A stretch of DNA of 64,000 nt from Branchiostoma floridae. Its lineage: Eukaryota > Chordata > Leptocardii > Amphioxiformes > Branchiostomatidae. The stretch is from the NCBI RefSeq assembly GCF_000003815.2, contig NC_049983.1:18885180-18949179 (forward strand). The letters are read 5' to 3'. The notes under the pieces are model-generated. The model ran no database searches and was not told the DNA's origin. It saw nothing but the letters and a program-made list of their open reading frames with translations. Positions 47,701-56,109 of this stretch are shown here, piece after piece; the first letter of the stretch is position 1, and each line of letters begins with the position of its first letter. The position numbers and the translations under genes are program-made.

Positions 47701-50700
47701 TTCAGGGCTTCCCCGCGCAAGTTGGTCACCTTTTGGTCGGGTTCTAATGCAGTTGAGAAAAAAAAATATGTTTATTTGAATGAATCTTTCAATCTTCATT
47801 TACCTATTGAATCATATACAGCATAAATACAAAGATAATACACTTCTGCATTGTGTTGATTTTACAGGTGGTGCAGCAAAGACTGGGCATGAATACAAAA
47901 CCAATTATGATTCAGTCTGGATGTTGCTGTTGTGCAGAAAAATTGTTTAGTCTACAAGTGTGTGGTTGGGGAACAGGGAGGTCTCTTGACTGTCCAAGCA
48001 CAGGTGAAAATATCTTTGAAATATCAGAAAAGATTTTGAAATGTTTTTTTATCACCTTCCCAAATGTACCTGTCACCTTTTCAATATTTATTGAAGAACT
48101 ACACTGCAATAGCTGTTGAAATGATTCTCAAAAAAGCACAAAGTAAGGCCAACCAGTAGAAGAAACAGATAACTGCAGCTGTATGTAAACTTCACAGAAC
48201 CAAGTTGTTCTTACTGAGCTCTCTTGTAGAGATGGGATCTGACTGTGGACCGGTGACACTGTTGCCTTCAGCATCCGTGGCCTTTACTTGGAAGAAGTAC
48301 TCAGTGTCTGGGATCAAGCGACGCACGACCAGCCCCGTGTCCTGAGTTGTGTATGTACTGGACTTGCTCCAGCTGCCACTGCTTGTACTGGGGACAGAGA
48401 GTTTCAGGACAAGCTTAGATACATGTTGATAAACTCCATGGACAAGGGAAGAAAAGAATCATTTAACACAGCACATGGCAGGATTTTAAAGGTACATGTA
48501 CATGGTCTCAGAACATCATGCGAAACCACATGGAAATATAGAGAGTAAAACAGCAAGAAGCAAATCAACGATCTAGACAATGCAACTTAAACAACACAAA
48601 AACATCCTTCTCCCTTGTACACAAAAGAAAACCATCGCAAAAGTAAATGCATTTACAGTACTCTGTGAGAACCAAGGTGTTTTCTTGTGGCATCTTACCT
48701 GACATTAACAGTGTAGTTAACTTTGCTATCATTGACTTGGCTGGCAGTCCAGGACAGCTTTATAGTTGTAGCCGTCACCTTCAGTGCTACCGGCTGCCCT
48801 GGGGGGTCTATACCCCTGGGTGACCCTGGGGTTGACGGGGAGGAGCCTGGGTCCACATTAACCCCAGGAACCACAGGTAGTTTAGGGGAGGAGGTTGTCC
48901 CCGAGGGTTTATCAGTCTGTAGTGTGGAGGATGCGGCTGTGATGGAGGATGGAGATGTGACTGAGGAGGTGGACACCCTCGCAGATACAGACGCTCCAGC
49001 TGATGTACTCAGGGTGGATGTTCTCGGGGAAGTGCTTGTAACCACTGGGGCACCTGTGATTGTCAGAGGATAGAGAGTTCATTTACTACTAGGAGTTACA
49101 GAATGATGTAAAACAAAATCTTTTGTCGACATGTAAGAAATTCTAAGAAAAATAACTTTTGTTTTTGTGGCATCTATACATGTATGTACAAATAACCCAC
49201 AAATTTCATCCTCTCTGAGAAGAGACTCTCTTGCAAAATGAAGTTGCCACACATGACAAATCTATCCAGATTACAGTTGGATAGGACTGATACACAAAAA
49301 CAGCCAAGACTCTGGTGATGGTTTACATGATTGGCTGTACACATTCTATCGAGGACCTGTATGGGGAATTCTGGGAGTGCTTACTGGTAAATCTAACAGG
49401 ACTGGTAATCTTGAAAAGTACTTAGTCTAACTTATTCTGGCAAAGTTTTAGGAAAGCTTTCATTGGATAGACCTGTGATAGACCTTTGGGTGTCTGGATA
49501 TTTGAATATTCTAATGTTTACAATGACAATATTGTTGCCGTAATTGGTTAATATCTCATTCTGCATCTGACACAGCAGTCGATAAAACAATTTGTTGTCA
49601 TCATCTCTCTTGATTTTAATTTTGGATTGCACAGTGTGCGCTTATGGCTACATATTTCTTCTAAATGGAGCAGCTATTACATAACCTTGAAGACCTGTAG
49701 TCTGAATTTGGCACGATGAAAAGAAATTGAAATGTTCCAAGCACTTCGGCTCACACAGAACTCCTATTTTTCTATGTATGGCGGCATTGACCCAAACCAT
49801 CATCATACCAGCTCCGACCAGCTCATGTTTAAAAGGAAGCTGACCCAAGACATGTCAACAAATGGCCTTATGACAGATCCAGCTGTTTTGGTGGGAGTGG
49901 CGATTTCATCTGCACAGTTATATGTGTCATTTCTGCAGTAACGCTCAATGCTACAGACGGCATGTCATGGAGAAAACATCTCCTCTGAAGAGTCTGATCG
50001 AAATAGCATGTAGCCAAAATGCGTCATGGAAGCAAAATTAGGTAGTGTACAAACTGTAAAACATTTAATTTGAATTTGGTGGGTCTGACTGACCATGAAA
50101 GCAAGTTTATTTGAACAAATGCATCCTTATTTAAATTGCTTAGAATATGGTTAAATCCGGTAAAATGTATAATTTGGTGAAGTGCGATTTCTAATTTTCA
50201 AACGCAAGTTGCAGTTCATAGCAAATTTGCACAGTAACACGATATAAAACCCGCCCATTGTGGTCAGCAAACGATGTTGCTTCATGCACGAGTGCTTATG
50301 TTATGGCAGTGGCTGAATGACTATTTGGGAAACAAAAGCACTTTGGACAATATGCCTTTTCTCACCTGTCAATCTAACAGGTAACCGTACCCACCGGCAT
50401 CGAACACACAAAACAATCAGACAACCAAATGTACCATTCCCAACCAATTAATCAGGCCGAGATGGGCCTCTCTGGTTCATTAAGAGTGGGGTGCATGCTG
50501 ATGCCTGGTAAAGTGGGTCTCCCCACTCCATCAACAGTTGTGTTAATGTTGCTGCAGACTCACAGCTCCTATTCTGTGGGTGTTATGTATTCCCCCTGGC
50601 CTGACACAGGGCAGATTAACTGGGCTGGGGTCCGGCCAGGTCAATTTTCATCTGGCTCCCCTGTCCTGACCCATTTGTCCAAATGTCCAGAACCGTTCTG

Positions 50701-53700
50701 GACTCCGGTTCTGGACTCGAGAACCACCAATAAACATGTACCAGTAAGGGGAGAACACGCCGTGGAAGGGAGAACTTTGAAGTAATCCCTGCGATGCTAT
50801 CTCCGTGAGGCAGCTTTACAGAGCAGACTCTCTAACAGCCATTTCATTTCACCAACTCCAGGCTTGCCATGACCCCTCTCCTCTGGGTGTCTTTGAAGTC
50901 ATTTTCAAGATGCTGCCTTTGTTACACTTTCTTAAACCCATTGTTCCACCCTGTGTGTTTCCATCTTAAATGATTACAACGTGAGACCTTCCCCACATAG
51001 AGGTCATATCAAAATCAAATGCTTTTACATTATAACCAGAAACTTTGAAGTTATAATTTGCATCATGATTGTTTTAGACCTAATTGCTTCCTGTATACGA
51101 CAGAGATTCTAACTGTGTCCAAACTTGATTTTTATTTAGAGCTCGTATCTATAGAGCTTCAATCAGCTGTAGTTTTTCTCAGATCACCCTTTCTCCTTGG
51201 AAATTCCCCATCCACTGCATCTTACCATGACCTTCTCCTAGGAGACCTGACCTAACCTTTCTGTCCCAGTATATTTTCCATGCCACATTTCTACCCTAAC
51301 ATCAGCATTGTTGTCCAGCTTGGGGAGTGGAGATAATGCCAGATTGCCATGAATAAACCACTGGGAAGTTAACAGTTTGGCCTCTCACAATTGCCAGGCC
51401 TATTATGATTTTTAAAGAGAGATCGCTGTTCTGCTTCGGTGCAATGACTGTGTCAGATTGACTTTATGTCTCTGGGTACCATAGTTTGGGAGGATTCTTT
51501 GTTCCACCCTTTCTTTTCCCTTTTAAATCATGGGGCTCGTGATTTAGTCAAGGGGCACATGTTATCAGCGGTGTCTTTACCTGGCATGGCAACCGCTATT
51601 GTTGAGGACGTTGTGTTTCCGTCTGTGTGCTCTACAGTGCAGTTGTACAGGCCCTTATCCTCTTCCGCCGCCGACTTGATAGTGAGAGTGTAGCTTGGAA
51701 GACTCAAGGCGAACTTAGAAGGGTCTGTCACGGTGACCTGGTTCTCCGAGGTGTCACTAAAGGATGCCACATTGGCTCCATCCTTTATCCACTTGACATG
51801 TTTGATGTCAGCAGAGGTATTGTTGGCTGCTGTACAGTTGAGAGTGACGTTCTGTCCCAGCTTGAGGATGTAGGCATCTGCATGCACTGAAAACAACCAT
51901 CAACACACAGTTAAACACTGTAGAGGGACAATTTTCCCAGTAGGGCATTACTCCTAGGGTTTACTTAGTGAATAGGAGGTGAGGAGGAGAGTGAATCATT
52001 TCAAACTCTTTGAGACTCAATTGTCCATGACTGCAGAAAGTGATGGAAGCTTTGCGGTATGTAGATGACAAAGATCAACAGATTCAGGACAAGATAACCC
52101 TTTTGTTAAGAATCTTGCTGATATTTTCTAGGGAAAATGACTGGTGGTATGGTTGACATAGACTACATGTAGATTGTCCATTCCAGATCTGTATACATGT
52201 ATGACTTTATGTAAAAATCTTTATCAAATAAATGGAAGAAGTAAGTACCACAGAGACTTAATTGTGAATCAAATACATGGAGAGGCGGTAAGTATAAGGT
52301 TCCCTGGAAAAAAAAAAGTTTTAAGCAAGCTCTCGCAAGTAGTGGTATAAAAATACATGTACTGAATATATATTTATCTGTGTTACAAATCACACCCAGA
52401 CATGTCTGTTTTAGACAGGAACAGTTTGACCCTTGTTCTTCAAGTGTCTGGTCCCATGCTTTTGAACTATGGTATGTAGATAACAATGCCTCTGAGCAGT
52501 CTCCTGTCACTACAATGTGTCAACCAATTAAGTCATGTATTATTAAAGTCAATTACGTAATTATGTCAGGTATGATCTTCATATACTATGAGTCACATCG
52601 GCATTGCTATGACTAATATTTCTAAATATCAAACTCTTATGCACAAAAATCATTTTGCTTCTGTGACTGAATAGCTTCCTGATGACATTTAACAGTAAAT
52701 GTCAGTCATTTATCAGTCAACAAAGAGAGTCTTTCTTCTCTGCTGCTATAGTTCCATTGCATAGTGGTTATAAATATATATAGGAGACAGCTTTGACAGA
52801 TAATCATGTGGTATGCAGCACATCATACCACTACACCACTGTTGATCTTGAAATGTATGCAGTGGTTTTATTTTCATATTCTCCAAGAAGAGGTTGAGTC
52901 GCAGAGGTAAAAGTGGCCAGAAATGGTGAAAACATGAATACGAAATGGTGAAAACATGAATACATGCAATATAATGATTCCACGGTATTACCATACTTTA
53001 CTTTAAAAATGTCGCTACTGCCACTGCTAAAACCTCATTTCCCCTCCCCCCACCGCAAAATTAAGTCCTCATGAAAATAACTGAATTTACAGTAATGTAG
53101 TCCAACTTCTCCAATCTAATTTCCACCGCCAGACCTACGGTGCATGGAGCGCAATTAGATCATAGCTGTCTATTTCTGTCCCAGAAGTTGATCCCTGCAC
53201 CCACATCTAAGATGAGAAGATAAGTCTTCAATTCTCTGTTCAGCCAACAGAACCGAAGAACCACTGCAGGGGGATCTACCAGAGAGAACCTGAGACTCGA
53301 CTAAACAACAACAAAACTGATGTTATCAAAGCCGTTTTCAGTCAGGAAGTTATTCCGCACATGCTTGAATGGATGTACAATATTTTGGCAACCATTAGGA
53401 GTTTCAAATCCATGTTTGAAGCATAGCAAGAATGTGTATACTCGTCTGAGACAGTACTACACTGTACACCATATGGGAGGCATAGGCTAAACTAAGCCAA
53501 CACATGGTAATAGTATACTTCCTGTCTCCCCTCTATTTGTATACAAGAGGATATACACATCATGTAGGCATAACAAACTGGACAAGAGCTATCCTGCTTG
53601 AATAATCATACTAATGACTGTCTTGAAAGAACTTTGCAATACCTCTGCTCTGTATGTCCAGCAATTATCTTCAATCCTGCTTTGACTATTTAAAGTGAAA

Positions 53701-56109
53701 TATCTAGTTGTAGATTCTTTTCATAGAACAGTATACATAACAACTCTCAATATCATAATCATAACAAGGTAAAGTAAGTTTTGTATCATGAATTCCTTTT
53801 GCAGTAAAACTTAAAAGAAAACTAAATCCAACAATCACACCCTGACAGTCAGCAAAATTCTGATAACGAGTTACTCCTCTTGCTGACCTGAGACTCATCT
53901 AAATCCTTCCATCCAGGAAAGGGCAGCTCTGTAAAGTAAGGTCGATGAACTTGGCCATGGTTCAAAGAGGGCCTTTCCTACAACATTTTCCAGAGGTCTC
54001 CTGTATCCCCAGACAGGAAGTACCATTAGCAGCCATGGTTCAACCTTGTAGGTACAGCTGGCATCAACAAAAGACTGGAAGACATACTGCTACATGTATT
54101 TTAGCAACCTCAACAAGAGTCTTGGGGTCACTTGTTAGCATTACGAAGATCTTATGTTTGGGTTGATAACTGAAGGAATGGACTGGAAAACGACGGATGT
54201 CACAGCAACTAGATAAATTGTTTGATTTTTTAACTGTCAAGTGAGCAAAAATCTGGGCCATAACAAATATTCATTAAAACACCCATGGACATTAAAATCT
54301 AATATTGCAGTTCCATTTGTACTATTATTATTCCTCTATAAAATCATTCACTCATCAATCTTCCAGTAGGCTCTAATACATACCAAAAGTCAATAAGGCC
54401 TGTCAGTAATGATGTGCCCCTGCCCATGAGTAATGACGTACGTGTACATGTCATGCCAATCATAACATGTCCACCCTATCTTGGAAATCACTTCTGGTTT
54501 ATCAGCGAGCCCTTTCCTCGCCCCGCTATTTGCCAAAAACGACCTCTGATTAAGATTGTATTAATACGTCATTCAGGGACATGCTACACTGTGTTACAAT
54601 TACTTAGTAGTCACCAGACATGATACAGCAAATGAACATTATAGTATTATCTACAAAAGGACCATAATTAATTCAACATGGTCACATTTACAAACAGGAA
54701 TAAAGTAGTCCAGACGTTTGATTGCCACAGAATGAAAGGCTGACCTTGACTCGTATTGTAACAATGGGTTTGAACTTTGCTACCAAACAAGGCATCACTT
54801 TAAGTCAACATGAAAGTGAAAGATCATGGTTCTTTTATTATGTGCCTTGATTGTCCAGAAAACATGGCTTCCTCTTTCGAGGATCAGCATTGCTGACGCC
54901 CACAATAGGTTTTTTGCTACGCAATAATGGAACTACATTAATTAAGACATGAGATTAAATTGTGATCTTTCTGTTCCTTGATTATACTCCTTTCTTTTTG
55001 GACTTCAAGAGTGTGAATGGCCCCTTCAGCCAACTATCAATATTTGCCTTGCCATAAGGATGTTTTCCCCTTAGGACAAGTGTTCCTTGCTTAAGAATTG
55101 TTGAAATGTTCTTCAATTTTACAACTTCGGCTAGTCATGGTTACAACTTGGTTTTACTTCTTTTTTTCGTATGGACCACACAGGAAATACTTCCTGTTCG
55201 CTAGACCCTACACAGAGCTGTACATTGGATTTGGAATTGCTATGCAGAATACAATTTGAATACATTTCACTGGTCATAAAGATATGGACAATGTCAGAAA
55301 TTATCATCATCGATGGATGAAATCACAAATTTTACAGTAGAACAATCAGTACAATATATTTTCAACTTAACGTTATATCTAGTACAAATGGAAATACAAA
55401 TACATGTCATTGAAATAATAAAAAAAGGATTATCAAAATTGTAATCTTTTTGTGTGCTGACATCTTTTGTGTGGCTTTCTTTATTTGGGAAGGGGGAAAA
55501 GTTAACAAACAATTCACATTGGGTATGTGTTAGGTTGATAATTCCAGGAACTGGGGAAGTAAGATAATCTATTCTATAATTTGTCTTTTTATTGTCTCAT
55601 AGTGATATAACAAAATTCAATACAACAATGATGAAACATTATTTTGATCATACTCATGGGATTAATATCATATCCCGTTTGTGGCTGTGTTAGAGGACTA
55701 GTCTTTGATAATGTAGTCATAATACATAATAATATCACAATCTGCCAAATATTTCCCTTGTGAGTTGTGTACTACAACTTTGGGATGAACATAAAAGAAT
55801 AAAAAGGTTGACAGATTAGCATAAGGTGTAGGAAAATATCATTCTTGTCCCCATGTGCCTTAAACCACCAGTTCCCAATTAATTTAGTGTATTGCGTGCT
55901 ATCTGGGTCGTTTGCTTCAGGAGTTTATCAGTCTGTACGTGTCACAGTTTGGGCACGGGGGAGGCATGTCGGCCCGACTCCAGCCGTGCCCCCGACACAA
56001 CCTCAAGCTGCTCATTTCCCCCTTCCCACAGCCTCAAACAACACTTACCTTGGACCAAAATGACGACAAACATGTAGAAATGGAGGTGAAGTTTCCAGAC
56101 ATCCCTCAT
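20605..56109 (-). CDS. Type R5 receptor protein tyrosine phosphatase (PTPRG/PTPRZ-like), 25 coding exons
   Basis: Reconstructed exon by exon with GT-AG sites and matching phases, 5' to 3': 56109-56049, 51886-51581, 49053-48699, 48387-48215, 47743-47559, 44313-44184, 43662-43465, 43173-43078, 42514-42188, 41315-41161, 38620-38529, 38123-37926, 37496-37417, 36842-36806, 36535-36438, 36030-35896, 35340-35189, 34728-34593, 26748-26508, 26002-25926, 25529-25404, 24437-24291, 22117-21975, 21479-21344, 20718-20605. Product about 1298 residues: signal peptide 1-23, Ig, Ser/Thr linker, four FN3, membrane helix about 638-661, D1 phosphatase (Cys about 925), D2 pseudo-phosphatase, C-term ESTESLV. It would dephosphorylate phosphotyrosine on proteins at the plasma membrane. 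Subfamily R5 rests on D1/D2 identity to PTPRG, including [13 protein letters not shown], the D2 Asp and the SLV end. There is no carbonic anhydrase domain. The total is one base over a multiple of three, traced to exon 10 (41315-41161). Confidence 0.93.
20793..20983. mobile_element. hAT-like MITE nested in an older repeat
   Basis: The ends CAGGGCTGTCACCAGG and CTGGAGGCTGCCCTG are imperfect inverted repeats. The flanks GTCAAAAC (20785-20792) and GTGAAAAC (20984-20991) form an 8-bp target duplication with one mismatch, as for hAT elements. The related repeat at 43242-43345 has GTCAAAACATAG uninterrupted, showing the empty site. It lies in the last intron of the phosphatase gene. Confidence 0.75.
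22118..24290. other. Phosphatase intron 22; no exon seen
   Basis: AT-rich intron between exons 22 and 23 with no supported coding. A GC-rich block at about 23330-23530 stands out, with a hairpin (ACCCTGCCC, spacer, GGCAGGGT) and CGCCTTCGGCG. It could be a repeat or a conserved non-coding element. Confidence 0.55.
24973..25322. mobile_element. 350-bp MITE with CAGGGCTCRAAATA ends
   Basis: Left end CAGGGCTCAAAATA and right end TATTTCGAGCCCTG are inverted repeats. GTAGT occurs directly on both sides (24968-24972 and 25323-25327) as a 5-bp target duplication. The interior repeats GCAGGTA/TACCTGC words. It lies in the intron between exons 21 and 22 and ends 80 bp from exon 21. Confidence 0.8.
26884..26990 (-). 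pseudogene. Partial duplicate of phosphatase exon 19 (5' end)
   Basis: Bases 26884-26946 are identical to 26711-26773, which are the acceptor side of exon 19. The tandem unit is 173 bp. The copy keeps the splice acceptor (CTGTTGACAG) and 13 codons ([13 protein letters not shown]), then reads into a stop in former intron sequence. If used, it would end the protein between D1 and D2. It sits upstream of the true exon in transcript order. Confidence 0.8.
27613..27925. repeat. Tandem repeat, 106-bp unit, about 3 copies
   Basis: Units start at 27613, 27719 and 27825 (CCATGCCATAYCGTGCTAGC) and are nearly identical. The third is cut short at GCTTGGTTT. It is preceded by a (TGTCCGTC)-type run at about 27578-27606. 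Each unit includes TATGTAACGTTATGACATACG, with internal dyad character. Confidence 0.9.
29200..29640. repeat. 56-bp minisatellite, about 8 copies
   Basis: GTGCCGGCAG recurs at 29259, 29315, 29372, 29428, 29484, 29540 and (as GTGCTGGCGG) 29596: spacing 56, once 57. The outer units are more diverged. Each unit contains TTTTGTTCTGCCCGTGAGGC and a variable ATTATCATTATTTT part. Long open frames across it are a by-product of the repeat and are not called genes. Confidence 0.92.
31064..31221. repeat. 78-bp tandem duplication
   Basis: TTACGGATTACCTGGACTCT onward to GAGCGCGAT occurs twice in a row, with starts at 31065 and 31143 and near-perfect identity. Located in phosphatase intron 18. Confidence 0.9.
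34180..34330 (-). pseudogene. Diverged partial copy of exon 19 region
   Basis: Matches the 26830-26960 block (CATTGAGAGGGACTCAAGAA, CTCATGAACTTC, GGCAGAAGAT, CAACAGATAGGGGGCACTTC), with several substitutions in the exon part (TTGCAGTATATC for GAACAGTACATC). It lies about 260 bp downstream of exon 18 in transcript order and 7.4 kb from exon 19, so the exon fragment has been duplicated at both ends of the same intron. Confidence 0.75.
34436..34458. repeat. (CAT)n microsatellite
   Basis: Seven to eight CAT units in phosphatase intron 18, about 135 bp from exon 18. Confidence 0.9.
34593..38620 (-). CDS. Phosphatase exons 11-18: juxtamembrane region and active D1 domain
   Basis: Exon 11 (38620-38529) is juxtamembrane ([20 protein letters not shown]). 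Exon 12 carries the wedge-like helix and the KNRY loop ([15 protein letters not shown]). Exons 13-16 encode [41 protein letters not shown] and KCDQYWP. Exon 17 has the WPD loop ([15 protein letters not shown]) and ends inside the P-loop after VVHC. Exon 18 continues [19 protein letters not shown] and ends at the Q-loop QTE. All catalytic elements (WPD Asp, Cys, Arg, Gln) are present, so D1 should be active. Identity with PTPRG is high throughout. Confidence 0.95.
35654..35945. repeat. Tandem duplication overlapping exon 16
   Basis: Bases about 35654-35800 resemble about 35801-35945: GTGAGTCACATCAATAC, then CAAGTTCC/CAAAGTTCC, then TGACCTTGGCATGGCGTAAG and CCTGATGGTGTG. The second unit includes the last 15 or so codons of exon 16; the first is a decayed copy lying in the intron. 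Confidence 0.75.
38386..38520. repeat. Dispersed repeat, copy near exon 11
   Basis: AGACTGATCCAAAGCCCC, then CATAGAAATACAAAATGAAA, then GGTTGAACTG and TAATGGATAG parallel 20757-21135 and 43247-43345. All three are in introns of the same gene in the same orientation and close to an exon. Confidence 0.6.
39750..40087. mobile_element. hAT-like MITE, CAGGGTTGYAGCCAGC ends
   Basis: Inverted ends CAGGGTTGCAGCCAGC and GCTGGCTACAACCCTG enclose 338 bp. The flanking octamers CAACACCA and CAATACCA differ at one base, fitting an 8-bp hAT target duplication. It has no transposase frame. Confidence 0.78.
40633..40776. mobile_element. Tc1/mariner-like MITE
   Basis: TACAGTCAAA at the left and TTTGACTGTA at the right, 144 bp apart; reading the outer TA as target duplication leaves CAGTCAAA inverted ends. 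A related sequence (CAGTCAAACCTGTTCAAGTGG) starts near 16459. Confidence 0.65.
41161..41315 (-). CDS. Phosphatase exon 10: stalk and membrane helix
   Basis: The exon encodes a Thr/Pro stalk ([12 protein letters not shown] in the incoming frame), then [15 protein letters not shown] and the membrane helix ([20 protein letters not shown]). The two halves are in different frames as the sequence stands: the incoming frame reaches TAG soon after VQTT. One base fewer in the plus-strand GGG at 41280-41282 restores both the incoming phase 1 and the outgoing phase 2. Assembly or allelic indel is the simplest reading; use of an earlier weak donor in exon 9 is the alternative. Confidence 0.8.
42188..42514 (-). 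CDS. Phosphatase exon 9: FN3 domain 4
   Basis: A whole FN3 domain on one exon, unlike domains 1-3: [46 protein letters not shown]. It has an insertion ([15 protein letters not shown]) between strands. The donor CCG/GTGGGT leaves phase 1, and the next exon then reads correctly only if one base is removed near 41280. Confidence 0.88.
43078..43662 (-). CDS. Phosphatase exons 7-8: FN3 domain 3
   Basis: Exon 7 (43662-43465) gives the first half ([36 protein letters not shown]). Exon 8 (43173-43078) gives the second half ([20 protein letters not shown]). Both junctions are phase 1. Two Cys in [11 protein letters not shown] could form a local disulfide. Confidence 0.88.
43242..43345. repeat. Dispersed repeat, uninterrupted copy
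   Basis: AAAGACTGATCCAACAGCCC, GTCAAAACATAGACATGCAA, AATAAAGACAAAAAATGC: same family as the copies near 20757 and 38386. It shows the empty insertion site of the MITE at 20793. Confidence 0.65.
44184..47743 (-). CDS. Phosphatase exons 5-6: FN3 domain 2
   Basis: Exon 5 (47743-47559) gives [20 protein letters not shown] then VSWVGP, and exon 6 (44313-44184) gives [20 protein letters not shown], the Tyr-corner half. They join in phase 0. The exon 6 donor is weak (GAG/GTCTGT) but is the only one that fits the next exon's phase. The 3.2 kb intron between them holds two related MITEs. Confidence 0.85.
45795..46000. repeat. Dispersed repeat with GGCAAGT words (partial copy)
   Basis: GCAAGTGAAAGTGCTGATCGGGC, CAAGTAAGATTTTTCCA and CAGTCATGGCATCA match the element at 60704-61017 in the same orientation. 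The right part is lost. Located in the phosphatase intron between exons 5 and 6. Confidence 0.65.
46044..46212. mobile_element. MITE with ATAAGCTKGCTCA ends, copy 1
   Basis: Inverted ends ATAAGCTGGCTCAC and TGAACTTGCTTAT. The interior shares GAAAACAGTTCTTGTCT, TTTTGTTTG and GCAGTTCA with copy 2 at 46701-46888. In the intron between exons 5 and 6. Confidence 0.75.
46701..46888. mobile_element. MITE with ATAAGCTKGCTCA ends, copy 2
   Basis: Inverted ends ATAAGCTGGCTCAT and ATGAGCAAGCTTAT, 188 bp, in the same orientation as copy 1. A very short relative (AATAAGCTCATG..GTGAGCTGGTTTAT) lies near 24880. Confidence 0.75.
48215..49053 (-). CDS. Phosphatase exons 3-4: Ser/Thr linker and FN3 domain 1
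   Basis: Exon 3 (49053-48699) encodes about 80 residues rich in Ser, Thr and Pro ([23 protein letters not shown]), a likely O-glycosylated stalk. It then starts FN3-1 ([19 protein letters not shown]). Exon 4 (48387-48215) completes it ([30 protein letters not shown]). The split is in phase 2, in the middle of the domain. Confidence 0.9.
49054..51580. other. Phosphatase intron 2; no exon seen
   Basis: Between the Ig exon and the linker exon. No coding supported. The stretch about 50380-51300 is less AT-rich than most introns here, with CCAGGTCA/TGACCT and palindromic GTGGGTCTCCCCAC features, and may hold regulatory sequence. Confidence 0.5.
51581..51886 (-). CDS. Phosphatase exon 2: immunoglobulin-like domain
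   Basis: Residues about 24-121 form one Ig-like domain on a single exon. The B-strand is [12 protein letters not shown] lies in VKWIKDG, and [20 protein letters not shown] is the D-x-G-x-Y-x-C signature. Three or more NxT/NxS sites lie within it (NVT, NCT, NTS, NTT). Symmetric phase 1-1 boundaries allow the domain to be shuffled or skipped without a frameshift. Confidence 0.92.
51887..56048. other. Phosphatase intron 1 (4.2 kb); no exon seen
   Basis: The first intron, between the signal-peptide and Ig exons, whose phases match directly. A 3' end fragment of the TACTGTAAATGC MITE family (CCACCGCAAAATTAAGTCC, GAATTTACAGTA) is at about 53015-53095. Nothing else is recognised. Confidence 0.6.
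56049..56109 (-). CDS. Phosphatase exon 1: start codon and signal peptide
   Basis: The ATG at 56109 opens [20 protein letters not shown], a signal peptide with a hydrophobic core (FYMFVVILV). It ends after one base of the next codon at the strong donor GTAAGTGT. The phase joins exactly to the Ig exon (G + TG = Val), so nothing, such as a carbonic anhydrase domain, is encoded between them. Cleavage is likely near VHA/DAY. Confidence 0.85.
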
